Shown here: positions 7,581 to 15,414 of the stretch, piece by piece | Numbering within the stretch: the first letter of the stretch is position 1 | How the letters are laid out: every line of letters starts with the position of its first letter | Assembly (NCBI GenBank): GCA_900299305.1 | Contig: OMJJ01000265.1 | Span: 1-52,759, forward strand | DNA: 52,759 bases | Source: a bacterium | Lineage (GTDB): Bacteria > Armatimonadota > Chthonomonadetes > Chthonomonadales > Chthonomonadaceae | Direction: 5' to 3' | Translations under genes and position numbers: made by a program | Notes under the pieces: model-generated | The model's database searches: none | Told to the model about the DNA's origin: nothing | What the model saw: the letters and a program-made list of their open reading frames with translations, nothing else

Positions 7581-8753
7581 CTATACTTTTACACGCAAAC
7601 CCTCTTGTGCAGACTTCTGGCACGCTTCGATGATGCGCTGTGTGGCTAACCCGTCCTCAAAGGTAGGAGAGAGAGGTGACAGAGGGTTCCCCGCTTCGTA
7701 AGCCGCTACGTTGTTTACAAAATCGAAGAGGCTATGGATATGGAAGTTCAGCCAGCCAACGGCGTTTTTGGTGGCTCCCAAAGAGTAGGGTTTGGGGTAA
7801 CGGGTAGTACACTCTATCTGTTTGTAGCCGCGCTCTCCGCCCAGTGCGCTCTCTGGAGTAGAAGCGTCGTAGGCGTAGAGCCAGTTGGGTTCCATGAGGT
7901 TGAACTTTAGCCCCCCCTTAGAGCCGTGCAGTTCTAGGCGTATTTCGTCCTGTACCCCGGTTGCAAGGCGCGATGCCTCCAGCGTTCCCAAAGCCCCGCC
8001 CTCCATTTCGCACATTGCAAAGGCGATGTCGTCTACCTCTACAGGGCGCATTGTGCCTGTTTTGGGGTCTTTGCGCTCGCGAATTACGGTTTGTAGGTTG
8101 GCTTGTAGGTGAGAAATCTCCCCTGCCCGTTCGATGTTGGTATCGGCAGTAAGAAAGCGGAGGAGGTCGATGATATGCGCCCCCAAGTCGGCGATTGCGC
8201 CCCCTCCGCTACGTGCCTTATCCAGCCGCCACGAGTAGGGACGGGCAGGGTCGATATACCCCGCGTGGAGGTAGGCGGCGCGGAAGGTAAACAGTTCTCC
8301 TAGTAGCCCCTCTTCTATTAGGTGCCGTGCCCGAAGAATAGCGGGTATAAAGCGGTAGTTGAAGGTCATCTGATGAACGCCTTGTGCGGTTCTTGCTAGG
8401 GCGGTTATCTCCTCTGCCTCTGCACTATTGAGGGCGAGAGGCTTATCGCAGTAGATATGCTTGCCGGCGCGGAGTGCGTCGATAATCGCGTCACGGTGGC
8501 TATCGTTTGGGGTACAGATATGAATAAGGTGAATGTCGTCTCGCGCTAGTAGGTCGCGGTAGTCGGTGGTCGCGAAGGTAAAATCTGCCTGTTCTTGCGC
8601 TTTGCGCCCACTGGCTTCACTGGCGGTACAGACTCCTACAAGGCGCGTTTTTGCGGGTAGGGGGTCGTAAAAGAGAGGTAGAGAGCGGTGCGCGTGGGTA
8701 TGCACTTTACCGATAAATCCGTAGCCTATCATTCCAACACCGAGGGTTTGCAA
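7581..8753 (-). CDS. Gfo/Idh/MocA-family NAD(P)-dependent oxidoreductase
   Basis: A 390-residue cytoplasmic dehydrogenase. Residues 4-120 are the Rossmann domain with GMIGYGFIGKVH (dinucleotide binding) and HIYCDKPLA, equivalent to the EKP motif with Asp for Glu. The C-terminal domain has GGGAIADLGAHIIDLLRF with the usual D-x-G-x-H-x2-D metal/substrate residues. The family oxidises or reduces sugars, inositols and related polyols. The start codon is TTG at 8753, supported by TAGGAG 8 bases upstream; the first in-frame ATG (residue 8) would cut the first strand. It leads the HEAT-repeat gene. A TATAAT hexamer at 8781-8776 could be its -10, but no good -35 is seen. Confidence 0.93.
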   Translation of the reverse strand: MQTLGVGMIGYGFIGKVHTHAHRSLPLFYDPLPAKTRLVGVCTASEASGRKAQEQADFTFATTDYRDLLARDDIHLIHICTPNDSHRDAIIDALRAGKHIYCDKPLALNSAEAEEITALARTAQGVHQMTFNYRFIPAILRARHLIEEGLLGELFTFRAAYLHAGYIDPARPYSWRLDKARSGGGAIADLGAHIIDLLRFLTADTNIERAGEISHLQANLQTVIRERKDPKTGTMRPVEVDDIAFAMCEMEGGALGTLEASRLATGVQDEIRLELHGSKGGLKFNLMEPNWLYAYDASTPESALGGERGYKQIECTTRYPKPYSLGATKNAVGWLNFHIHSLFDFVNNVAAYEAGNPLSPLSPTFEDGLATQRIIEACQKSAQEGLRVKV

Positions 8754-8950
8754 CTATTTTTCTCCTAAAATGGGGATTATAGTTGCCTGTTCACCCTAGA
8801 AATCGAGAAAACCTGCCTAAAATAGAAGTAAGAAAGAAACAAAGCGAAACAGGAATCTGCAAACGAGTGTCGAAATGATAATGTAGGACGATTTTGGGCT
8901 TACGGAAGAACGGGCGCAGGGCGTTGCGTATTTAAGGACTGAGTACAGAG

Positions 8951-9469
8951 ATGCCAAACTCACACGCACACGATGTTATTACGGTACTGACGGCGGTAGG
9001 GGCAAATGTCGCCTATTTTCACTACGCGCCGCACCCTCAGCCTAGCCTTGCGGTACTGTTTACCGCGACCTATATCTTTGCGGGCTACGCCTGTGCCGGC
9101 GACCTCGACCTCGATTCGCGTGAGTTTCGGCGTTGGGGTCCGCTACGGGTTATCTGGCTACCCTACCAAAAGATGGTTCCGCACCGCTCTTGGATTTCGC
9201 ATGGCTTGATATTAGGAGGGGTAGTGCGTATCTGCTACCTGATTGCGGTGTGCGCCCTGCTCTCTTGGGGCGGCTTAAAAGCCTACTCCTATTTCTATAA
9301 TCCGTCGCTAAACCCGACGGCAATCACTTCCGAGAAGTGGTCTTCGCTCGTTCACCTTATGCGTTCAAGACCACTCGAAACCACCGCCCTCTTAGGGGGC
9401 TTCATTCTCGCAGGAACCACCCATTCGCTTTCAGATTTTATCTGGTCGTGGTTCAAACGTTGTTTCTGA
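8951..9469 (+). CDS. DUF2227 putative metal-binding membrane protein
   Basis: A 172-residue protein of the DUF2227 family common in cyanobacteria. It shows the family's conserved polar residues: HAHD at the N-terminus, GDLDLDSREFRRWG, WLPYQKMVPHRSWISHG and a late THSLSDF. The His and Asp residues are spaced with hydrophobic segments (about residues 30-50, 88-112 and 140-158), suggesting a membrane-embedded metal site. Biochemical function is unknown. It precedes the glutathione peroxidase gene by 39 bases and is probably co-transcribed with it. The ribosome-binding site is weak (AAGGACTGAG). Confidence 0.85.
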   Translation: MPNSHAHDVITVLTAVGANVAYFHYAPHPQPSLAVLFTATYIFAGYACAGDLDLDSREFRRWGPLRVIWLPYQKMVPHRSWISHGLILGGVVRICYLIAVCALLSWGGLKAYSYFYNPSLNPTAITSEKWSSLVHLMRSRPLETTALLGGFILAGTTHSLSDFIWSWFKRCF

Positions 9470-9481
9470 AACGTCAGAAAC
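9462..9481 (+). other. hairpin spanning the DUF2227 stop codon
   Basis: GTTTCTGA-AACG-TCAGAAAC is a perfect 8-bp stem with a 4-base loop; the TGA stop is in its 5' arm. No T run follows, so it is not a standard terminator. It may stabilise the upstream message end or partly uncouple the next gene. Confidence 0.45.
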
Positions 9482-9508
9482 CCACTTCATAAAGGAGCAA
9501 GTACCGTC

Positions 9509-10318
9509 ATGTTTTCTGTTCGATTTACGCGCCTTGGCGTATCGGTTGCCCTACTTGTCGGGGCGATGTTTGTATCCACAGGAGCCGCAAAAGCGACCCC
9601 CGCGTTTGCAAAAAAAGAGATGCAGAAATGCAACTACTGCCACGTAAAGCCTGGTGGAGACCGTAACTTCCGTGGTCTGTACTACGCCGCCAACGACCAC
9701 TCTTTCGAGAAGTTCGATAACGAGTTCGAGGCGAAAGTAGCGGGTGTAAAGCCCGATACACTGGGTATCGAAGCCGTTCCTACAAAGGCAGAGTATCCTC
9801 CCAAAGAGTACAAAGTACCCAAAGCCCTTAACTTCCTTATGCAAGACATCGAGGGTAAACCCGCCCACTTGGGACGCTACGAAGGTAAAGTGACGATGTT
9901 TGTGAATGTCGCCTCCTTCTGCGGAAACACCCCTCAGTACGAAGCACTTCAAAAACTGTATACCAAGTACAAAGAGAAGGGCTTGGTTATCTGCGGCTTC
10001 CCCGCAAACGAGTTCGGTAAGCAGGAGCCGGGAACCAACGAAGAGATTAAGAAGTTCTGTACCAGCAAGTACAACGTTACCTTCCCCATGTTCGCAAAAA
10101 TCGTGGTGAAGGGAGAAGAGATTCACCCGCTGTATAAGTTCCTTACCAGCAAGAAAACCGACGAGAAATTCGCGGGCGATATTGAGTGGAACTTCGCGAA
10201 ATTCCTTCTGAACCGCAAAGGCGAGGTGATTGCACGCTTCAAAGCAGGAACCAAACCCGACACCGAAGAGGTGGTGAAAGCGATAGAGAAGGCTCTGGAG
10301 CCAGAAAAGAAAGAGTAG
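9509..10318 (+). CDS. exported glutathione-peroxidase-like protein with N-terminal c-type heme motif
   Basis: A 269-residue fusion. Residues 1-31 are a signal peptide. Residues 38-50 carry CNYCH (41-45), a single heme c attachment site, within a short cytochrome-like segment. Residues 105-265 are a glutathione/thioredoxin-dependent peroxidase domain: NVASFCGNTPQY with peroxidatic Cys138, GFPANEFGKQEPG with Gln172, and GDIEWNFAKFLLNRKGE with Trp227 and Asn228, completing the catalytic tetrad. It would reduce peroxides outside the cytoplasm; the heme could supply electrons or itself bind peroxide. AAAGGAG lies 12 bases before the ATG. The hairpin at 10345-10377 ends the transcript. Confidence 0.9.
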   Translation: MFSVRFTRLGVSVALLVGAMFVSTGAAKATPAFAKKEMQKCNYCHVKPGGDRNFRGLYYAANDHSFEKFDNEFEAKVAGVKPDTLGIEAVPTKAEYPPKEYKVPKALNFLMQDIEGKPAHLGRYEGKVTMFVNVASFCGNTPQYEALQKLYTKYKEKGLVICGFPANEFGKQEPGTNEEIKKFCTSKYNVTFPMFAKIVVKGEEIHPLYKFLTSKKTDEKFAGDIEWNFAKFLLNRKGEVIARFKAGTKPDTEEVVKAIEKALEPEKKE

Positions 10319-10344
10319 TTCACTCTTTTCGTATGTTTGGAAAA

Positions 10345-10377
10345 GAACCGTAGCCGAAGGTATTTCGACTACGGTTC
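10345..10377 (+). terminator. probable terminator hairpin after the peroxidase gene
   Basis: GAACCGTAGCCGAA and TTCGACTACGGTTC form a 14-bp stem with one mismatch and a 5-base loop, 26 bases after the peroxidase stop. The following bases (CCCTGTATTCTC) contain few T residues, so termination would be weak or rho-assisted. Confidence 0.55.
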
Positions 10378-10424
10378 CCCTGTATTCTCTCTTATCTCCC
10401 CTTGTTGTTAGAAAAGGTGAACCT

Positions 10425-12497
10425 ATGCGCCTCTCTATCTCCCTACTTTCCCGAACGGTGTGCGCTGTGTTTGTGCTAGGCGCACTTGGAGCCTCTGCTA
10501 TGCCTACCAGTGCCGACGAGAAACTGCCCTATCCCAAAACGTTGCCCGATAGAGACCTTCGTGCCGCTCACGAACCCTATACCCTTGATACATTTCGCCC
10601 GTTTCCAGAGTACAAAACCCTTGCGGAGTGGCAAGCACGGCGGCAGTGGATTCGTAATCATATTTTGGTCTCTACCTCCCTTTTGCCTGCCCCAAAGAAG
10701 ACCCCTCTCAAGCCCCACGTCTTTGACCGTGTGGAGCGCGATGGCTATACGATAGAGAAGGTCTCTATCCAGACCTATCCGGGCTTCTATCTGGCGGGGA
10801 ACCTCTATCGTCCGCGCAACGCCTCCGCAAGTAAGCACCCCGGTATTCTGGTCGCGCACGGGCACTGGGCGAATGGAAGAATGGCGAATCAGGCAGAAGG
10901 CTCTATCTCGGCAAGGGCGATTACCTTTGCACGACAGGGGTACGTAGCGTTTACCTACGACATGATTGGGTACAACGACACGCGGCAGGTAGACCACCGC
11001 TTTGCAAAGACAGCAGAACACTGGCTTTGGGGCGTGAGTATTATGGGGATGCAGACATGGAACAGCACCCGCGCACTCGATTTTCTCTGCTCTCTGCCCG
11101 ATGTAGATACCTCTCGCCTTGCGATTAGCGGTGAATCGGGGGGCGGAACCCAGACCATGATTTTGGGGGCTATTGAGGATAGGCTAACCGCTACTGCGCC
11201 CTGCGTAATGGTCTCGCATACGATGCAGGGAGGCTGTGTTTGCGAGAACGCCCCGAATCTACGACAAGATGTCTATAATGTAGAGGTCGCCGCGGTGTCT
11301 GCACCGCGTCCGCAGATTATTGTAGGGGCTACCGGCGACTGGACAGCAACGACCATGACCCATGAGGGACCCGCATTGGCGCATATCTACGAACTGTTTG
11401 GTAAGCCCGAAAACGAGAAGCACGTTATCTTTAACTATGGTCACAACATCAACCAGACCAGTAGAGAAGCGGTCTATGCGTTCTTGGGGAAGCAGTTTTT
11501 GGGTGAGCAGGACGAAAGCAAACTGAAAGAGCCACCCTATACGATGGAACCTGTCGAGGCTTTGCGCGTCTTTCCGGATAGTATGCCGCTTCCGAAAGAT
11601 GCCAAAAACGAAGAGCAGATGACCGCCTATATCAAACAGATTGGGCAGGAGGCACTGGAGAGCCGTAAGCCTAAAGATAGTACGAGCCTGAAGCGTTTTC
11701 AGAAGACTTATGGCACGGTTTGGGAGCATACGCTCTGCGTGGAGCAACCCAAAAAGTCGGCACTCCTCTCCAAAACGGTGAAGAGTACCCCTAATAGCAC
11801 CACTTATGAGATTGGGAGGGCGGAGCGTGGCGATAACATTCCGGTAACGCTCTACAAACCTGCCAAGTCGGGAAACCCCGTTACCGTTGTAATGGTATCT
11901 CCCGAAGGCGCAAAAGCGTTTACGGATGCTAGTACGGGTAGCCTAATCGGTGACGCAAAAGCACTCTATGAACAGGGCTACACGGTAGTATTGGCAGACC
12001 TCTTCCTAACGGGCAGCCGCTACGACGCGAAGGCACTCGAAGCCCGCAAGAAGCCGTTTGGTGTGTTCTTTAATACCTACAATCGTACCAACCTCCAAGA
12101 GCGGGTACAGGATATTCTAACCGTTTGCGCGTTTGCAAAGAGGTCGGGGAACCGCGTAGTACTTTGGGGTAGTGGCAAGGCAGGACTTTGGACGATACTC
12201 GCAGGAGCAGGGGCGGACGTGCTGATTGCAGATGGGGCGCAGATTGACCTTACCAACGACGCCTACCTGCTGGAAGAGGACAACTATGTACCGGGTTTGC
12301 GCCGTATGGGAGATGTTCGCACGGCTCTCACCCTTGTAGCACCCAAGCCGATACTGCTCTACAACACAGGGGCGCACTTCGCAGGAACCGAGTGGGTAAG
12401 CGACGTGTACCGAAGTCTTGAGAAAGCGAGCGCGTTTCGTGCAGAGGCTACCGCAGTGAGTGGGCAGGTGATACAGGACTGGATTGGAAAACTTTAG
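10425..12497 (+). CDS. exported acetyl-xylan-esterase-like alpha/beta hydrolase
   Basis: A 690-residue secreted protein with a signal peptide (residues 1-30). Residues 95-350 form a dienelactone-hydrolase/CE7-type fold: GILVAHGHW as the oxyanion strand, nucleophile Ser238 in SGESGGG, probable Asp305 in GATGDW and His340 in NYGHNIN. Residues 440-690 form a second alpha/beta-hydrolase-like half (VTVVMVSPEGAK, LWGSGKAG, then IADGAQIDL) in which the catalytic set looks incomplete. Likely removes acetyl or other esters from plant polysaccharide. It begins its own transcription unit after the hairpin at 10345 and is followed 13 bases later by a dioxygenase gene. Confidence 0.87.
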   Translation: MRLSISLLSRTVCAVFVLGALGASAMPTSADEKLPYPKTLPDRDLRAAHEPYTLDTFRPFPEYKTLAEWQARRQWIRNHILVSTSLLPAPKKTPLKPHVFDRVERDGYTIEKVSIQTYPGFYLAGNLYRPRNASASKHPGILVAHGHWANGRMANQAEGSISARAITFARQGYVAFTYDMIGYNDTRQVDHRFAKTAEHWLWGVSIMGMQTWNSTRALDFLCSLPDVDTSRLAISGESGGGTQTMILGAIEDRLTATAPCVMVSHTMQGGCVCENAPNLRQDVYNVEVAAVSAPRPQIIVGATGDWTATTMTHEGPALAHIYELFGKPENEKHVIFNYGHNINQTSREAVYAFLGKQFLGEQDESKLKEPPYTMEPVEALRVFPDSMPLPKDAKNEEQMTAYIKQIGQEALESRKPKDSTSLKRFQKTYGTVWEHTLCVEQPKKSALLSKTVKSTPNSTTYEIGRAERGDNIPVTLYKPAKSGNPVTVVMVSPEGAKAFTDASTGSLIGDAKALYEQGYTVVLADLFLTGSRYDAKALEARKKPFGVFFNTYNRTNLQERVQDILTVCAFAKRSGNRVVLWGSGKAGLWTILAGAGADVLIADGAQIDLTNDAYLLEEDNYVPGLRRMGDVRTALTLVAPKPILLYNTGAHFAGTEWVSDVYRSLEKASAFRAEATAVSGQVIQDWIGKL

Positions 12498-12510
12498 TTT
12501 GGGGGAAACC

Positions 12511-13293
12511 ATGGACATTGCAGAGGCTTTGTATGAATTAGGGGTGCGTGAGGATACGCTGACCCAAGCAGAGAAGGATTTTCTGGATGAGAACGGCTAC
12601 TTGCCGCTAGGTCGTATTTTGAGCGATGAGCAGTTAGAAGCCATTCGTAACCGTCAGGAGGAAGTGCTTGGGGAAGAGGGCGACAAGGCGGGACTGGAGG
12701 TGCATCAGGAAGGAGGGACAGATAGGCTCTCTGACCTTATCAACAAGGGAACGATGTACCATGTGGTTATTACGCATCCGCGCCTGCTTGCCGCTATCGC
12801 CCATGTGCTGAAAGGCGACCTCAAACTCTCTTCTCTTAATAGCCGCGCCGCACACCCCGGTAAGGGGTTGCAGGGGCTTCATGCGGACTGGGGAGAGTTG
12901 GAGACGGCGGGAGATTTTCAGGTCTGCAACTCGATATGGCTGTTGGATGACTTTACACCAGAGAACGGCTCGACTCGTGTAGTACCGGGTAGCCACAAAC
13001 AGACGAAAACACCTCACCAAGTGCTACCAGACCCTTCTGCCGCACACCCCGACGAAAAGATCCTGCTTGGAAGCGCGGGGGAGGTAGTGGTGTTCAACGC
13101 GCATACGTGGCACGGGGGAACTCTAAACCGAACGGATAAGCCCCGCAGAGCAATGCACGGCTACTTTACACGCCGACATCAGCCCCAACAACTCGACCAG
13201 CAGAAGTATATTCGCAAAGCAACCTGGGAGGTGCTTAGTCCGGCGGCGCGGGTGGTGCTAGGGGTGGAAGAACCCAACGAGTGGACACGATAA
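12511..13293 (+). CDS. phytanoyl-CoA dioxygenase (PhyH) family protein 1
   Basis: A 260-residue non-heme Fe(II)/2-oxoglutarate dioxygenase-like protein. The iron triad is His124-x-Asp126 in GLHADWG and His201 in HTWHGG; the downstream Arg in NRTDKPRRAMHGYF would bind 2-oxoglutarate. The segment PENGSTRVVPGSH is typical of the family. The start was placed at the ATG at 12511 (GGGGGAAACC just upstream) rather than at 12484, which lies inside the preceding gene. It follows the esterase stop by 13 bases, so the two are probably one operon. Substrates in bacteria are diverse and not predictable here. Confidence 0.9.
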   Translation: MDIAEALYELGVREDTLTQAEKDFLDENGYLPLGRILSDEQLEAIRNRQEEVLGEEGDKAGLEVHQEGGTDRLSDLINKGTMYHVVITHPRLLAAIAHVLKGDLKLSSLNSRAAHPGKGLQGLHADWGELETAGDFQVCNSIWLLDDFTPENGSTRVVPGSHKQTKTPHQVLPDPSAAHPDEKILLGSAGEVVVFNAHTWHGGTLNRTDKPRRAMHGYFTRRHQPQQLDQQKYIRKATWEVLSPAARVVLGVEEPNEWTR

Positions 13294-13294
13294 T

Positions 13295-13585
13295 CTAGGG
13301 GTGTGGCGTGATTGCAACAACCGTTATCACCCCTTGAGCGGGACCATAGTACCAAAATACACGCCATGCAGAAGGCACGTTATTTTCGACATACGATTCC
13401 CAAATATCTTCCCCATTCAGCCCCTTTTGAGACACCATTTTGTGTGAATTTAGTCCGGGATGTTTGGGGTCTTGAGCCAGTAATCCGAGTGTTTTTTGGA
13501 TTTTCCGAAATCTTTTCACATCCTTTTGTGCGAGTTCTTGCATCAATTTTTCGACAGAGAGGGTGCGTTCGATATGAAAAGGCAC
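13295..13585 (-). CDS. RelE/ParE-like toxin of a type II toxin-antitoxin pair
   Basis: A 96-residue basic protein with the RelE-like pattern: two N-terminal helices (EKLMQELAQKDVKRFRKIQKTLGLLAQDP), a central HPGLNSHKM, then beta strands IWESYVENN, AWRVFWYYG and GVITVVAITPHP. C-terminal Arg, Tyr and His resemble residues used by ribosome-dependent mRNA interferases, though catalysis is not provable. The start is GTG, 3 bases after the antitoxin stop, with GAGGAGG inside the antitoxin's final codons, so translation is coupled. It converges on the dioxygenase gene with one base between stops. ParE-like gyrase inhibition is an alternative. Confidence 0.8.
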   Translation of the reverse strand: MPFHIERTLSVEKLMQELAQKDVKRFRKIQKTLGLLAQDPKHPGLNSHKMVSQKGLNGEDIWESYVENNVPSAWRVFWYYGPAQGVITVVAITPHP

Positions 13586-13588
13586 TCT

Positions 13589-13894
13589 CTAATCCTCCTC
13601 AATCTCTAAGTCGGCGTATTGAGAAAAATCGACGTTGCCAACTGTCAAACCTGCGTGTGCCTCTTCCAATCCTTGCCGTAGGGTTGCAAGAGCCTCTGGA
13701 TTTCGATAGAGCCACATCTCCCGCTCTGGTATTGCAATAACGGGGGTGAGCAGTAGTTCACCGCTCTCGCTTCTCAGCACACGAAAACTCTGTCCGGAGT
13801 AGTCGCTCCCCAAGTCAACACGCCCACTTTCGTCCACTCGCACTGCATTGCAAACCTCTTCAAACACAGTACTTGATTCTAACATAATAGGCAT
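13589..13894 (-). CDS. antitoxin partner of the RelE-like toxin
   Basis: A 101-residue acidic protein. Residues 17-55 (VRVDESGRVDLGSDYSGQSF, then a VLRSESGELLLTPV strand pair) resemble a small AbrB/SpoVT-like or related beta DNA-binding fold. Residues 60-101 (REMWLYRNPEALATLRQGLEEAH followed by an acidic tail) match the helix that antitoxins of this type use to cover the toxin. ATG at 13892-13894 with GGGGAGGT upstream. It is the first gene of the pair, as usual for type II systems, and is read from the perfect-consensus promoter at 13959-13931. The exact family is not recognised with confidence. Confidence 0.78.
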   Translation of the reverse strand: MPIMLESSTVFEEVCNAVRVDESGRVDLGSDYSGQSFRVLRSESGELLLTPVIAIPEREMWLYRNPEALATLRQGLEEAHAGLTVGNVDFSQYADLEIEED

Positions 13895-13948
13895 TGTGGC
13901 TACCTCCCCAACAAGGAAAATCCTAATCCCATTATAATAGGCATTGTG
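13884..13948. repeat. duplicated 15-bp site at the toxin-antitoxin promoter and start codon
   Basis: ATAATAGGCATTGTG occurs at 13884-13898 and again, identically, at 13934-13948, a spacing of 50 bases. The upstream copy overlaps the -10 element and spacer of the promoter; the downstream copy includes the antitoxin start codon. Identical sites at these two places are likely operators for autoregulation by the antitoxin or toxin-antitoxin complex. Confidence 0.65.
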
Positions 13949-13959
13949 CGGAATGTCAA
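13931..13959 (-). promoter_or_regulatory. perfect-consensus sigma-70 promoter of the toxin-antitoxin pair
   Basis: TTGACA (13959-13954), 17-base spacer, TATAAT (13936-13931), all consensus. Transcription would begin near 13924, leaving about 30 bases before the antitoxin ATG. Very strong promoters under tight autorepression are typical of toxin-antitoxin loci. Confidence 0.82.
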
Positions 13960-13994
13960 CCTACGGTATCTGCTCCATGGCTCTACCTATCTTT

Positions 13995-14019
13995 ATATGA
14001 AGGAATCTGCGCTTCATAT
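13995..14019. promoter_or_regulatory. inverted repeat upstream of the aminotransferase gene
   Basis: ATATGAAG-9 bases-CTTCATAT, a perfect 8-bp inverted repeat ending 45 bases before the aminotransferase ATG. It could be a dimeric repressor site or a leader hairpin. No convincing -35/-10 pair accompanies it. Confidence 0.4.
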
Positions 14020-14064
14020 GACGAAACCAGAAGCGAACCCTAGTAACCTAAGAGGATAAAGAGA

Positions 14065-15366
14065 ATGACCGCAGAGTTAATAGAGACGACAGACGAAATT
14101 TCCCCCGAAGCAGAGGCGCGTATAGAGTATGTGTACGACCTCTACCGCGAAAGTGTGAACCCCGGACTCGCTAAGTTGATGATGTTCGCGGGGTTTGGGG
14201 ACATTGAGGATTCGGGAGAGGGTTGCCTACTACGTACCGCGTCGGGGAAGGAATACCTCGACTTTGTGGGGGGCTTTGGCGTGTTTTCGTTGGGGCATCG
14301 CCACCCGAAAGTCGTTGCGGCGGTGCATCGGCAACTCGATAGGCTTCCGCTCTCTACACGCACGTTTTTCAATCAGCAGATGGCGGAACTCTCCCAGAGG
14401 CTTGCAGAGATTGCCCCCGGCGATTTGCAGTACACCTTTTTCTCGAATAGCGGGGCGGAGGCGGTGGAAGCCGCTCTCAAGTTTGCGCGTATCGCAACGG
14501 GCAAAACCGATTTTATCAGCACAAATGGGGCGTTTCATGGTAAGACGTTTGGTGCACTCTCGGTAACGGGTCGCGAAAAGTACCGCAAACCCGTAGAGCC
14601 ACTGGTTCCCGGTGTGGTGTTCGTCCCTTTTAACGACCTTAATGCGATGGAGAACGCTGTCACCGAAAAGACCGCCGCTATTATTATTGAGATGGTGCAG
14701 GGTGAGGGGGGTATCTATGTCGCCTCTGAGGAGTATATGCAGGGGTTGCGCCGTCTGTGTGACGATAGAGGGATACTGCTGATTGTGGACGAGGTACAGA
14801 CGGGGATGGGGCGTACCGGACGGATGTTCGGGGTGGAGCATAGCGGGGTGGTTCCGGATATTATGACGCTCGCGAAGGCTTTGGGGGGCGGGGTTATGCC
14901 GATTGGGGCAACCCTCGCGACTTCTGCTATCTGGGACAAAGTTTTTGGAGAGAACCCGCTTCTGCACACGAGTACCTTCGGGGGAAACCCTTTGGCGTGT
15001 GCCGCAGGGATTGCCGCCATCGAAGCCACCCTCGACGAAAACCTCTGCCAGAACGCAGAAGAGCGGGGAGAGCAACTGCTTACGGGGCTACGCCAACTAC
15101 AAACGCAGTTCCCCAACATTATTAAAGAGGTACGCGGGCAGGGCTTGATTATCGGGTTGGAGTTCCCGATGCAGGAGTATGCCGAACTGACGATTAACGG
15201 GTTGGCAGGGGCGAACATCATCGCCGCTTACACCCTCAATAATCCCAAAGTTATCCGCATTGAGCCTCCGCTTATTGTTACAAAAGCGCAGTGCGAAACC
15301 TTCTTGAAGGCGTTTGAGGAAGCCATTCAGATGGCGCATACCATGCTTTCGGATTTGGAAGTTTAG
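14065..15366 (+). CDS. class III PLP-dependent aminotransferase (putrescine/ornithine/4-aminobutyrate type)
   Basis: A 433-residue fold-type I aminotransferase. Visible motifs: FSNSGAEAVEAALK (phosphate binding, about 126-139), GAFHGKTFGALS (155-165), IVDEVQTGMGRTG with Asp242 contacting the pyridine nitrogen, TLAKALGGG with Schiff-base Lys271, and HTSTFGGNPLACAA. These resemble putrescine aminotransferase and acetylornithine/4-aminobutyrate aminotransferases; the amine donor cannot be fixed. An N-terminal extension (EYVYDLYRESVNPGLAKLM) also resembles the putrescine-type enzymes. AAGAGGAT precedes the ATG. The M28 peptidase gene follows 48 bases later on the same strand. Confidence 0.92.
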   Translation: MTAELIETTDEISPEAEARIEYVYDLYRESVNPGLAKLMMFAGFGDIEDSGEGCLLRTASGKEYLDFVGGFGVFSLGHRHPKVVAAVHRQLDRLPLSTRTFFNQQMAELSQRLAEIAPGDLQYTFFSNSGAEAVEAALKFARIATGKTDFISTNGAFHGKTFGALSVTGREKYRKPVEPLVPGVVFVPFNDLNAMENAVTEKTAAIIIEMVQGEGGIYVASEEYMQGLRRLCDDRGILLIVDEVQTGMGRTGRMFGVEHSGVVPDIMTLAKALGGGVMPIGATLATSAIWDKVFGENPLLHTSTFGGNPLACAAGIAAIEATLDENLCQNAEERGEQLLTGLRQLQTQFPNIIKEVRGQGLIIGLEFPMQEYAELTINGLAGANIIAAYTLNNPKVIRIEPPLIVTKAQCETFLKAFEEAIQMAHTMLSDLEV

Positions 15367-15414
15367 TTTGACATGCTAGGTGATTGTTATTCTTTATTGG
15401 GGAGGAGTTACTGT

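Noticed and set aside
9551-10126. Long open frame opposite the peroxidase gene.
   Set aside because: Antisense to a clearly identified protein with signal peptide and catalytic motifs; no independent coding evidence.
13900-13944. Possible 14-codon leader peptide (MPIIMGLGF...) created by the duplicated start-site sequence upstream of the antitoxin.
   Set aside because: Its ATG lies inside the promoter spacer, upstream of the expected transcription start, so it would not be in the message. The duplication is better explained as an operator.
13944-13980. A second small gene between the toxin-antitoxin promoter and the aminotransferase.
   Set aside because: No frame with a ribosome site and start; the segment is accounted for by the promoter and inverted repeat.
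14230-15075. 281-codon open frame opposite the aminotransferase gene.
   Set aside because: Composition follows the antisense of conserved aminotransferase motifs; no domain, start context or promoter.
15368-15398. TTGACA after the aminotransferase stop as a promoter for the M28 peptidase gene.
   Set aside because: No -10 hexamer at 16-18 bases; candidates (TATTCT, TTTATT) are at 14 and 19 bases.
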